From an uncultured Clostridia bacterium (lineage in GTDB: Bacteria; Bacillota; Clostridia; Acetivibrionales; CALMWN01): 6,109 nt of DNA. Both the position numbers and the translations under genes were made by a program. Below the pieces are notes generated by a model that was not told the DNA's origin, did no database searches, and was given only the letters and a program-made list of their open reading frames with translations. The DNA lies in NCBI GenBank assembly GCA_937873555.1, contig CALMWN010000447.1, forward strand, positions 1 through 6,109. Direction: 5' to 3'. Positions 1 through 5,489 of this stretch are shown in pieces (within the stretch, counting starts at the first letter, position 1; every line of letters begins with the position of its first letter).

Positions 1-420
1 AACACCGTATACTATAACAGGTCCCGCTAACTTGAACATATTGCCGCCGACGCCCAATACAAAGCCTTCGCTTTTATGCTCCAATGCTGCTGAAGCTATA
101 GTATTTGCAAAGCCTGTAACAGGCACAGCAGTTCCAGCACCGCCCCATTGAGCAATATGGTCATAAAATCCAAGGCTTGTAAAAAGAATGGAAAGAAATA
201 TTAAAACTGCAACAGAAGGATTTCCCGCTGTCTTTTCGTCAAATTTAAAATACGTCATAAAAAACCACATGAGTCCCTGCCCAATGGTGCAGATAATTCC
301 ACCTACTATAAATGCCTTTACACAGTTCTTTAAGATGGGACGTTTTGGTTCCCTGGCATGTGCAAAATCCTGGTACTGCTGCTGTGTGGGAGTTAAATTT
401 TTTCTTTTTTTACTCGACAT
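1..420 (-). CDS. spoVAC: Stage V sporulation protein AC (SpoVAC), C-terminus cut by window edge
   Basis: This is an inner-membrane protein of the SpoVA complex, which moves dipicolinic acid into the forespore and releases it at germination; Bacillus SpoVAC has been described as a mechanosensitive channel. The 140 visible codons run open to position 1, and the family is about 150 residues, so only a short C-terminal piece is missing. The N-terminus is polar and basic (MSSKKRKNLTPTQQQYQDF). The family pattern follows: PKRPILKNCVKAFIVGG, a hydrophobic segment containing GQGLMWFF, a second around VAVLIFLSILFTSLGFYD, then the conserved GGAGTAVPVTGFANTIASAA and GVGGNMFKLAGPV. The ATG at 420-418 is preceded by AGAAGGTG (435-428), which overlaps the stop codon of the upstream 2Duf-like gene, so the two are probably translationally coupled. 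The gene is third in a leftward operon. Identification is by recalled family motifs. Confidence 0.95.
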   Translation of the reverse strand, partial: MSSKKRKNLTPTQQQYQDFAHAREPKRPILKNCVKAFIVGGIICTIGQGLMWFFMTYFKFDEKTAGNPSVAVLIFLSILFTSLGFYDHIAQWGGAGTAVPVTGFANTIASAALEHKSEGFVLGVGGNMFKLAGPVIVYGV

Positions 421-433
421 AAAAAAACACCTT

Positions 434-1294
434 CTATCGTAATAAATATGGTTTCAGTTTTTCCATTAGCTGTTTTAGCTTTTGAGCATTTTTCTCATAC
501 ATCGCTTTTGCATTCTCATCATTAGTTTCTATAGCATAGGTGAAAAGACTTGCCTGAGCCTTTTCCATATTTGCATATACCATTTCCTTTACTTTAGGCT
601 GTGGAAGCTCTATGGCATCATCAAAAAGGTCTAAATACAGGTCTCCCGACGAATCCACCTGTCCTAAAAAAACATTATCCAGTGATACTCCCATGTTTTC
701 TAATTGAATTCGAAGCCACTCCTTATTTAAACCAAGAGAAGCCAAAGGTTCATTTAAGACATTCCCATCCAGAATAACGGTTTGTGGCTCGGTTTGGGGT
801 GCGGCCTTTATTCCCAAGTCGTGGGCTGTTACCGGTTTTTTATCGGATTTTAGATAAACATTGATTTCACCTGTTGTCTCCATTACAGCAAATTCAACAT
901 CTGCCAGGTTGAAGGCATTCTTATAGCGAAGCTCCCTCAAAAGTTCTTCTCCTGTAAGTCTTGTTTGAAGAAGACTTTCCTCCATAATTTTCCCGTGCTT
1001 AATTAACACCGTTTCTTTTCCGTTAACGAGGTCATGGAACCATTTGCTTTTTAAAGACAAATAATCAAGTATGATTGGAAACAGTATCCATACACCCAAT
1101 GCTATTAATCCAAACACTACTTCTTTAATAACATTTACAGAAATCAAGGCAGCAATAATCGCAACCGCATGATAACATATAAATTTATAGGTTGGTACAC
1201 GGGTGATATTTCTTTTTCCCGAAATCCTTGCAACCACGATTACAAGAATAAATAACGCGATTGATCGGTAGAGTATTTGTAACCACATTGCCAT
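434..1294 (-). CDS. DUF421 membrane protein with DUF1657-like C-terminal tail (2Duf-type)
   Basis: The 286-residue protein belongs to the YetF/DUF421 family. Three probable membrane helices lie at about residues 5-22, 38-56 and 58-80, with RISGKRNI after the first. A soluble DUF421 domain follows at about 90-160 (VLIKHGKIMEESL, LLRELRYKNAFNLADVEFAV, PVTAHDLGI), then a YetF-type C-terminal segment at about 172-225 (ILDGNVLNEPL, LGLNKEWLRIQL, FLGQVDSSGDLYLDL). Residues about 236-285 form a charged helical tail that aligns with the separate DUF1657 protein encoded just upstream. A DUF421 plus DUF1657 architecture is what has been called 2Duf in the Bacillus spoVA2mob operon, where it raises spore wet-heat resistance by acting on the spore inner membrane. 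Its place between DUF1657 and spoVAC, with 14-bp and 13-bp gaps, fits that role. GGGGAA at 1306-1301 serves the ATG at 1294. The canonical FDxV-type motif after the first helix is replaced by PTYKF. The domain call is firm; the 2Duf role is inferred. Confidence 0.85.
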   Translation of the reverse strand: MAMWLQILYRSIALFILVIVVARISGKRNITRVPTYKFICYHAVAIIAALISVNVIKEVVFGLIALGVWILFPIILDYLSLKSKWFHDLVNGKETVLIKHGKIMEESLLQTRLTGEELLRELRYKNAFNLADVEFAVMETTGEINVYLKSDKKPVTAHDLGIKAAPQTEPQTVILDGNVLNEPLASLGLNKEWLRIQLENMGVSLDNVFLGQVDSSGDLYLDLFDDAIELPQPKVKEMVYANMEKAQASLFTYAIETNDENAKAMYEKNAQKLKQLMEKLKPYLLR

Positions 1295-1308
1295 ATAGCT
1301 TTCCCCAT

Positions 1309-1515
1309 TTAATTCCCTTTATATTGTGGTTCTTGAAATTCTAATCCCTGCAACCTTTTTTCCAGGTCATTGATAATTCCTTCGGTGGTTTCTAAAGCTT
1401 CTTTATAAACTGACAAAGTTTCCTCATCTTGAGTTTGCGTAGAATATATCCTTAAAGTGCCTTGAACACCTTTTAAGCCAGCTAAAGTTTGTTTTACTTG
1501 TGAAGCTACAGTCAT
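1309..1515 (-). CDS. DUF1657 domain protein of a spoVA-type operon
   Basis: This small 68-residue soluble protein matches the DUF1657 family over its full length. The typical opening MTVASQVKQTLAGLKGVQ and the TQDEET core are present, followed by YKEALETTEGIINDLEKRL and the usual end EEPQYKGN (here QEPQYKGN). It is predicted to be a helical hairpin with no signal peptide or membrane segment. Members of this family occur almost only in spore formers, next to spoVAC, spoVAD, spoVAE and DUF421 genes; their biochemical role is unknown. It is the first gene of the leftward operon. A strong GGAGGT at 1529-1524 lies 8 bases before the ATG and fixes the start. Forespore expression is expected from the company it keeps, but I could not find a convincing sigma-G promoter upstream. 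Confidence 0.93.
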   Translation of the reverse strand: MTVASQVKQTLAGLKGVQGTLRIYSTQTQDEETLSVYKEALETTEGIINDLEKRLQGLEFQEPQYKGN

Positions 1516-1591
1516 GTAAAATTACCTCCATTTCCTATAATATTCTTTCTACTATTTATTATTTAATTCTCTAAAAAACCTTGTAATATTT

Positions 1592-1607
1592 GGTGAGTTT
1601 TATCACC
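1592..1607. repeat. Small inverted repeat in the divergent intergenic region
   Basis: GGTGA (1592-1596) and TCACC (1603-1607) form a 5-bp stem with a 6-base loop, and six T residues follow on the plus strand. It lies between the DUF1657 gene and the DUF421 remnant. It could be a weak terminator for rightward transcription or an operator half-site pair, but the stem is too short to choose between these or to exclude chance. Confidence 0.25.
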
Positions 1608-1692
1608 TTTTTTAGTTTCTGCATAAACTCCGTTCATTTTGAAAAACTATTATGTGGTTACTGTCAAAGAAGTTCTATTTTACATAAAGTAT

Positions 1693-1698
1693 GGAGGT
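1693..1698 (+). promoter_or_regulatory. Ribosome binding site of the DUF421 remnant
   Basis: A perfect GGAGGT lies 6 bases before a GTG at 1705. It shows that the original gene started at this GTG and not at the in-frame TTG at 1639, because recognisable DUF421 sequence also begins just after 1705. Its survival next to a truncated frame suggests the truncation is fairly recent. Confidence 0.7.
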
Positions 1699-1704
1699 TA
1701 TAAG

Positions 1705-1872
1705 GTGCCAATTACTTATGTTGTAATTATTCGTTCTATTATTTCTTTTTTTACCCTAATATTTTTTATAAGGTTGATAGGCAAGCAGCAGGTTGCCCAG
1801 CTTACATTCTTTGACTATGTAAATGATATTGAGGAAGATTTCATATTTACCAAAGTTGTTTTCGCCTTGTAG
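1705..1872 (+). pseudogene. Truncated N-terminal remnant of a DUF421 (YetF-like) membrane protein
   Basis: From the GTG at 1705 the frame encodes 55 residues. The first 42 carry the canonical DUF421 N-terminus: a hydrophobic first helix with the RSI arginine, then RLIGKQQVAQLTFFDYVNDI, where the family normally reads RxxGKxxxxQLxxFDxVxxI. Homology stops near 1830, just where a TIGS-like stretch and the second helix should follow, and the frame closes at a TAG after 13 unrelated residues. The remaining two helices and the entire soluble domain, over 150 residues, are absent, and I found no continuation in the other plus-strand frames up to about 1940. It is divergent from the intact DUF421/2Duf operon. 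The simplest reading is a deletion or rearrangement that left a gene stub. A short functional membrane peptide is possible but unsupported. Confidence 0.8.
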
Positions 1873-2108
1873 TGCCTGTTTTAGCACACAATTGCTATCG
1901 AAATTATGAAGCCCACTATCTGCCTTCCTGGGTATAGATTAAAGTTAAATAGTTAATAATATTTTTTGATATACCATCAATACCCAAAAGTGAATATTTG
2001 TTGAATGATATAAAAATTCCACAGGTATGGTATTTGTTTATGGTCAAATTACGGTAAAATCACATATTTTATGTACTTCTTGCTGTACAAAAAAAGGAGA
2101 GAGAAGCT
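1873..2108 (+). other. AT-rich intergenic leader upstream of the activase operon
   Basis: No gene is visible in these 236 bases. TGATATAAA at 2006-2014 resembles an extended -10 element but has no good -35 partner, so it is only a weak promoter candidate for the downstream operon. ATACCAT (1971-1977) and ATGGTAT (2027-2033) form a 7-bp inverted repeat 49 bases apart. TGTAC (2072-2076) and GTACA (2085-2089) form a hairpin that can be extended across one mismatch by four T-A pairs, reaching the A-run at the edge of the ribosome binding site. None of these is strong enough to name an operator. Confidence 0.4.
2094..2101 (+). promoter_or_regulatory. Ribosome binding site fixing a TTG start for the activase gene
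   Basis: AAGGAGAG ends 7 bases before the TTG at 2109. The nearby ATG at 2119 is out of frame, and the conserved YLGIDVGS motif begins at residue 7 counted from the TTG, so TTG is the most credible start. Confidence 0.75.
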
Positions 2109-3086
2109 TTGGAGGAAAATGCACATTATCTTGGCATTGACGTAGGGTCGGTAAGTACAAATTTGGTTGTTATCGATGAGGATGATAAGCTAATCGAAAA
2201 GCTCTATTTACGAACCAGCGGTCAGCCTATAAACGCCTTGCAAAACGGTATGAAAACAATAGTGGAAAAATCAGGTAAAGATATATATATAAAAGGTGTC
2301 GGTACTACAGGAAGCGGCAGGCAGCTTGCAAGTGTAATAGTAGGAGCCGATATAGTTAAAAATGAAATTACCGCTCATGCTGTAGCTGCACAAAAGGTTG
2401 CGCCGGGTGTAAGAACTATTTTAGAGATAGGAGGTCAGGATTCTAAAATAATCATTCTAAGAAATGGTGTGGTTTATGACTTTGCCATGAATACCGTTTG
2501 TGCGGCAGGCACAGGCTCTTTTCTTGATAGGCAAGCTGCAAGACTTGAAATACCTATAGAGGAATTTGGGGGCTATGCTCTTTGTTCAAATTCGCCTGTC
2601 CGAATTGCAGGAAGATGTGCAGTGTTTGCTGAATCAGATATGATTCACAAGCAGCAGACAGGCCATAGCACCGAAGATATAATTTGTGGCTTGTGTGAAG
2701 CGTTGGTAAGGAACTACTTGAACAACCTTGCAAAAGGTAAGGATATAGAGGAACCGATAGTATTCCAGGGTGGAGTAGCAGCAAATGTAGGCATTGTAGC
2801 AGCTTTTGAAAGAGCATTGGAGAAAAAAATTATAATTCCCCAATATCACGATGTAATGGGTGCATATGGAGCAGCTCTTATTGCGAAAGAAAAAATGTCC
2901 AATAGCGATCATAAAACGAATTTCTATGGTTTTGAAAGAGCAAACAGTAATTATAAAGCAAAAAGTTTTGAGTGTAATGGCTGCTCGAATATGTGTGAAG
3001 TTATAGAAATACAAGCAAATAACCAGACTCTGGCCCGTTGGGGGGATAGATGCGGTAAATGGTCACAATTAACAAATGTTGTATAA
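2109..3086 (+). CDS. BadF/BadG/BcrA/HgdC-type ATPase, CoA-dehydratase activase (COG1924)
   Basis: This 325-residue protein is an ASKHA-fold ATPase. Characterised relatives such as HgdC form homodimers with one bridging [4Fe-4S] cluster and use ATP hydrolysis to push a low-potential electron into a partner Fe-S protein. Phosphate-1 motif GIDVGSVSTN is at 9-18, phosphate-2 EIGGQDSK at 106-113, and the adenosine motif GGVAAN at 221-226. Cluster ligands C131 (NTVCAAGTGSF) and C170 (IAGRCAVFAESD) sit almost where Acidaminococcus HgdC has its ligands. After the ATPase fold ends near residue 262 there is an extra tail with C289, C292, C296 and C315 (CNGCSNMC, then GDRCGKW). Such a tail occurs in large fused activases where DUF2229 domains follow. 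It is the first gene of the operon; the next gene follows after 13 bases. The natural partner is probably the product pair of the next two genes, but the substrate is unknown. Confidence 0.93.
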   Translation: MEENAHYLGIDVGSVSTNLVVIDEDDKLIEKLYLRTSGQPINALQNGMKTIVEKSGKDIYIKGVGTTGSGRQLASVIVGADIVKNEITAHAVAAQKVAPGVRTILEIGGQDSKIIILRNGVVYDFAMNTVCAAGTGSFLDRQAARLEIPIEEFGGYALCSNSPVRIAGRCAVFAESDMIHKQQTGHSTEDIICGLCEALVRNYLNNLAKGKDIEEPIVFQGGVAANVGIVAAFERALEKKIIIPQYHDVMGAYGAALIAKEKMSNSDHKTNFYGFERANSNYKAKSFECNGCSNMCEVIEIQANNQTLARWGDRCGKWSQLTNVV

Positions 3087-3088
3087 AA

Positions 3089-3094
3089 GGGGTG
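3089..3094 (+). promoter_or_regulatory. Ribosome binding site favouring a TTG start for the DUF2229 gene
   Basis: GGGGTG, just after the activase stop codon, lies 5 bases before the TTG at 3100. The longer frame from the ATG at 3076 would overlap the activase gene and has no comparable site. The ATG at 3166, where family similarity begins, also lacks one. Confidence 0.55.
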
Positions 3095-3099
3095 TAACA

Positions 3100-4086
3100 T
3101 TGATAATAACGACATTGCCTATGAATACAGTCATGCATAAAAAGATAAAGTATAAAAGCAAAACTATGCCGACAATAGGTCTTCCCAAGGGCTTATTCTA
3201 TTATGAACACAGCGTGCTTTGGGAGAATTTTTTCAAATATTTAGGCTGTAATGTAATCGTTTCAGAGGATACAAACAAGGAAATATTGGATTACGGGGTA
3301 AAACACTGCAGCAACGAAACATGCCTGCCTGTAAAGGTCTTTCACGGGCATGTATACAGTCTTAAAGACAAGGCAGACTACATATTTATACCAAGATATA
3401 TAAGTCTTGATAAAAACGAGTACTCCTGTCCCAAGTTTTGTGGACTCCCTGATATGGCTTTATTAAATCTAAAAAAACAGATAAATATTCTGGAAGTAAA
3501 AATACATGCAGACATGTACCCCCAGCAGACCGTTGAGAGTTTAAGGGCAATAGCTAAAACTCTGGGTATTAATCATGCCGACGTGATTGAAGCCTTTAAA
3601 GAAGCAACCAATGTCTTTATCGAAAGCCGGGAGCAGGCGTTAAAAACAGCTAAAACTTCCATGAGCGAAAGCTGTAATAAAACCGCACTAGCAATCCTGG
3701 GGCACCCCTATATGATATACGACAACTACCTAAGCATGACGCTTATGGATAAGCTTATTAAAAGGAATATAAACGTGTATACACCAAGAAGTATTGATTA
3801 TGAAACTAAAAGAAAAAACGCTTATCCATTTCAAGGCAAAGTTTTTTGGGATACTGGCTTCGAACTGCTTGGAAGTGCTTTTACCTTTGCAGAAAACAAT
3901 GGTATAAAGGGAATTATTTATTTAACCCCTTTTGCCTGTGGTTTAGATGCATTTATTTTGGAATTCATTGAAAGATGGTTCAAATCCCGTTATAATATAC
4001 CTCTCTTAAAATTAACAGTCGATGAACATACTGGAGAGGCTGGGTTTGATACAAGACTGGAAGCTTTTTTGGATATGGTAGGGTGA
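3100..4086 (+). CDS. DUF2229/COG3580-type Fe-S protein, acyl-CoA dehydratase (HgdB)-related
   Basis: Counting from the TTG at 3100 the protein has 328 residues. The family core starts at residue 23 (MPTIGLPKGLFYYEHSVLW) and includes TNKEILDYGVKHCSNETCLP, which carries C70 and C75, then YSCPKFCGLPD (C110 and C114). A central linker follows, then a second lobe from about 195 (AILGHPYMIYDN), and TPFACGLDAF (C280). It ends with DEHTGEAGFDTRLEAFLDM. DUF2229 proteins are related to the dehydratase subunits that bind [4Fe-4S] clusters through three cysteines; here the CLP, CPKFC and FAC cysteines are the candidate ligands. No signal peptide or membrane helix is seen, so it should be cytoplasmic. It sits 13 bases after the activase and 5 bases before its own paralogue. 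No member with this split layout has a biochemical function known to me. About 22 basic residues precede the core and could be a start-site artefact. Confidence 0.88.
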   Translation: MIITTLPMNTVMHKKIKYKSKTMPTIGLPKGLFYYEHSVLWENFFKYLGCNVIVSEDTNKEILDYGVKHCSNETCLPVKVFHGHVYSLKDKADYIFIPRYISLDKNEYSCPKFCGLPDMALLNLKKQINILEVKIHADMYPQQTVESLRAIAKTLGINHADVIEAFKEATNVFIESREQALKTAKTSMSESCNKTALAILGHPYMIYDNYLSMTLMDKLIKRNINVYTPRSIDYETKRKNAYPFQGKVFWDTGFELLGSAFTFAENNGIKGIIYLTPFACGLDAFILEFIERWFKSRYNIPLLKLTVDEHTGEAGFDTRLEAFLDMVG

Positions 4087-4091
4087 TATAA

Positions 4092-5198
4092 ATGAAAGTT
4101 ACATTCCCACACATGGGAAGCATGTATGTACCAGTTAAGGTATTGCTAGATACTATAGACATAGACTATGTAATGCCTCCCCTTGGGGCTAAAGAAAATT
4201 TGGAAGTTGGGGTCCTGCATTCTCCCGAGTTTGCCTGTCTGCCTTTTAAAACAATACTAGGCGACTTTATCTACGGCATAGAGAACGGAGCAACGTTTAT
4301 ATTATTTGGCGGAGGCTGCGGACAGTGCAGGCTTGGATATTACGGCGATTTACAGGCAGAAATTCTAAAAAGCCTTGAATACAAAACCGAATTTGTATGC
4401 CTCGATTTAAGCAATATGACCGTCAAGGAATTGCTTAGCAAGTTTAGACCGCTGACTGACGGGAAGAGTATATCAAATATTATCAAAGGTATCATATTCG
4501 CTACCAGAGCAGTTTTTATGATTGACAGGCTAAATGATCTTGCAAGATACACAAGGTGCAGGGAAATAAATAAAGGTCAGACCGATAAAATAATTACGAA
4601 GTTTCATAATAAAGTACAAAAAACGTACGGATATAAAAGCATAAAAAAGCTCATATTATCATCAAGGAAAGCTTTAAATGAAATAGCTCTTGATAAGGCA
4701 TACAAACCACTAAAGGTTTCAATTGTCGGAGAGATGTATGTTGCTGCTCATCCCCAGATAAATTTAGACCTTGAAAGGAAATTGGGAAATCTAGGAGTAG
4801 AGGTACACAATAATCTTAGTGTAAGCCATTGGATTGCCGACCATTTTTTAAAGAAAATGTTGCCTGTAAAACTTAAAAACAAACCCCATGAAGCAGGAAA
4901 AGAGTTTATAAAAACAGATGATATCGGTGGACATGGAATTCATACCATAGGTTGCTCAATACTAAGTGCCAAGAATAACTTTGATGGAGTTATACACTTA
5001 TATCCCTTTACATGCATGCCCGAAATAATTGCACAATGCACATTTAGCGAAATACAAAATAAGTATAATATTCCAATAATGACGTTAATTATTGATGAAA
5101 TGACAGGCGAAGCAGGCTATATGACGAGAATTGAAGCATTTATTGATATGCTTGCAAGAAGAAGAGAATTAGGTAAAGCAGATATTCAATTTTCTTAA
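4092..5198 (+). CDS. COG3581-type Fe-S protein, second dehydratase-like subunit
   Basis: This 368-residue cytoplasmic protein opens with MKVTFPHMGSMYVPVKVLLD. Its cysteine sites parallel those of the preceding gene: FACLPFK (C49), GGGCGQCRLGYYGD (C76 and C79) and YPFTCMPE (C308), with further cysteines at 103, 156, 288 and 316. The end, DEMTGEAGYMTRIEAFIDM, is nearly the same as the end of the DUF2229 protein, so the two are distant paralogues and could pair as a heterodimer, as HgdA and HgdB do. A basic helical insert spans roughly 140-205. In many anaerobes this domain is part of one giant protein with activase and DUF2229 domains; here it is separate. The start ATG is 5 bases after the previous stop, and AGGGTGA at 4080-4086 overlaps that stop, which indicates translational coupling. 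Role: probably the Fe-S acceptor of the activase; the reaction is unknown. Confidence 0.88.
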   Translation: MKVTFPHMGSMYVPVKVLLDTIDIDYVMPPLGAKENLEVGVLHSPEFACLPFKTILGDFIYGIENGATFILFGGGCGQCRLGYYGDLQAEILKSLEYKTEFVCLDLSNMTVKELLSKFRPLTDGKSISNIIKGIIFATRAVFMIDRLNDLARYTRCREINKGQTDKIITKFHNKVQKTYGYKSIKKLILSSRKALNEIALDKAYKPLKVSIVGEMYVAAHPQINLDLERKLGNLGVEVHNNLSVSHWIADHFLKKMLPVKLKNKPHEAGKEFIKTDDIGGHGIHTIGCSILSAKNNFDGVIHLYPFTCMPEIIAQCTFSEIQNKYNIPIMTLIIDEMTGEAGYMTRIEAFIDMLARRRELGKADIQFS

Positions 5199-5199
5199 T

Positions 5200-5231
5200 A
5201 GCTTTATAATGTTTATAAAAATAATAAAGCT
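5200..5231 (+). repeat. AT-rich inverted repeat after the activase operon
   Basis: AGCTTTAT (5200-5207) and ATAAAGCT (5224-5231) are exact inverse complements around a 16-base AT-rich loop, starting 2 bases after the stop codon of the COG3581 gene. It lacks a GC-rich stem and a T-run, so it is a poor intrinsic terminator. It may slow decay of the mRNA 3' end or be chance. Its right arm touches the -35 box of the riboflavin promoter. Confidence 0.35.
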
Positions 5232-5259
5232 TGACCATAAAGGGTATAAGTGCTATATT
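5231..5259 (+). promoter_or_regulatory. Sigma-A promoter of the riboflavin operon
   Basis: TTGACC (5231-5236) and TATATT (5254-5259) are separated by exactly 17 bases, and TGC just before the -10 makes it an extended -10 promoter. Transcription would start near 5266, about 25 bases before the FMN aptamer, so the whole riboswitch would be in the leader RNA. Confidence 0.78.
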
Positions 5260-5290
5260 TTATTTAATCACATACAATAAACCTTAAATT

Positions 5291-5414
5291 TACACTTCAG
5301 GGACAGGTGAAATTCCTTACCGGCGGTAGGCAGCATACGCTGAAAGCCCGCGAGCGAAAGCAGACCCGGTCAGATTCCGGGGCCGACAGTATAGTCTGGA
5401 TGGGAGAGAGTGTG
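5291..5414 (+). promoter_or_regulatory. FMN riboswitch (RFN element) aptamer
   Basis: All conserved RFN blocks are present in order: CAGGGACAGGTGAAATTCC, ACCGGCGGTA, AAGCCCGCGAGC, GGTCAGATTCCGG, GGCCGACAGTATAGTC and TGGATGGGAGAGAG. ACACT (5292-5296) pairs with AGTGT (5409-5413) to close helix P1, with a further U-G pair outside it. The aptamer binds flavin mononucleotide and lowers expression of the riboflavin genes when FMN is plentiful. It sits between a sigma-A promoter and a terminator in front of ribD, the usual layout for transcriptional control. Confidence 0.97.
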
Positions 5415-5431
5415 TTTTATTTTGCTTTTTT

Positions 5432-5462
5432 ATCCCTGAGGTTTTTCTTCCAGGGATTTTTT
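5432..5462 (+). terminator. Intrinsic terminator, expression platform of the FMN riboswitch
   Basis: ATCCCTG (5432-5438) pairs with CAGGGAT (5451-5457) across a 12-base loop, and TTTTT follows at 5458-5462. It lies 17 bases after the aptamer and 27 bases before ribD, so it should stop transcription when FMN is bound. Bases 5433-5441 can instead pair with the aptamer's 5' strand at 5295-5303, giving a competing antiterminator. Confidence 0.88.
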
Positions 5463-5489
5463 GCATTTTAAAGAATGGAGTTTACGTGA

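Noticed and set aside
188..442. 84-codon open frame on the plus strand opposite spoVAC.
   Set aside because: It is antisense to a clearly recognised gene, and its predicted product shows no motif.
1541..1613. Possible forespore sigma-G promoter for the leftward spoVA operon (AATATTA-like -10 boxes at 1544-1538 and 1590-1584 on the minus strand).
   Set aside because: Neither has a proper -35 of the GnATR type at 17-18 bases, and the region is so AT-rich that such -10 matches are expected by chance.
1639..1704. In-frame upstream extension of the DUF421 remnant from a TTG start.
   Set aside because: It has no ribosome binding site, shows no family similarity, and lies before the clear GGAGGT/GTG start.
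1966..2031. Sigma-A promoter from TTGATA (1966) or TTGAAT (2001) for the activase operon.
   Set aside because: No matching -10 lies at 16-18 bases; the best pairing, TTGAAT to TATGGT, has a 19-base spacer and a weak -10.
2554..3014. Two minus-strand open frames of 87 and 126 codons inside the activase gene.
   Set aside because: They are shadows of a strongly conserved plus-strand gene and have no ribosome binding sites or recognisable domains.
3980..4552. Minus-strand open frames over the DUF2229 and COG3581 genes.
   Set aside because: They overlap conserved coding sequence on the other strand, and their products show no family features.
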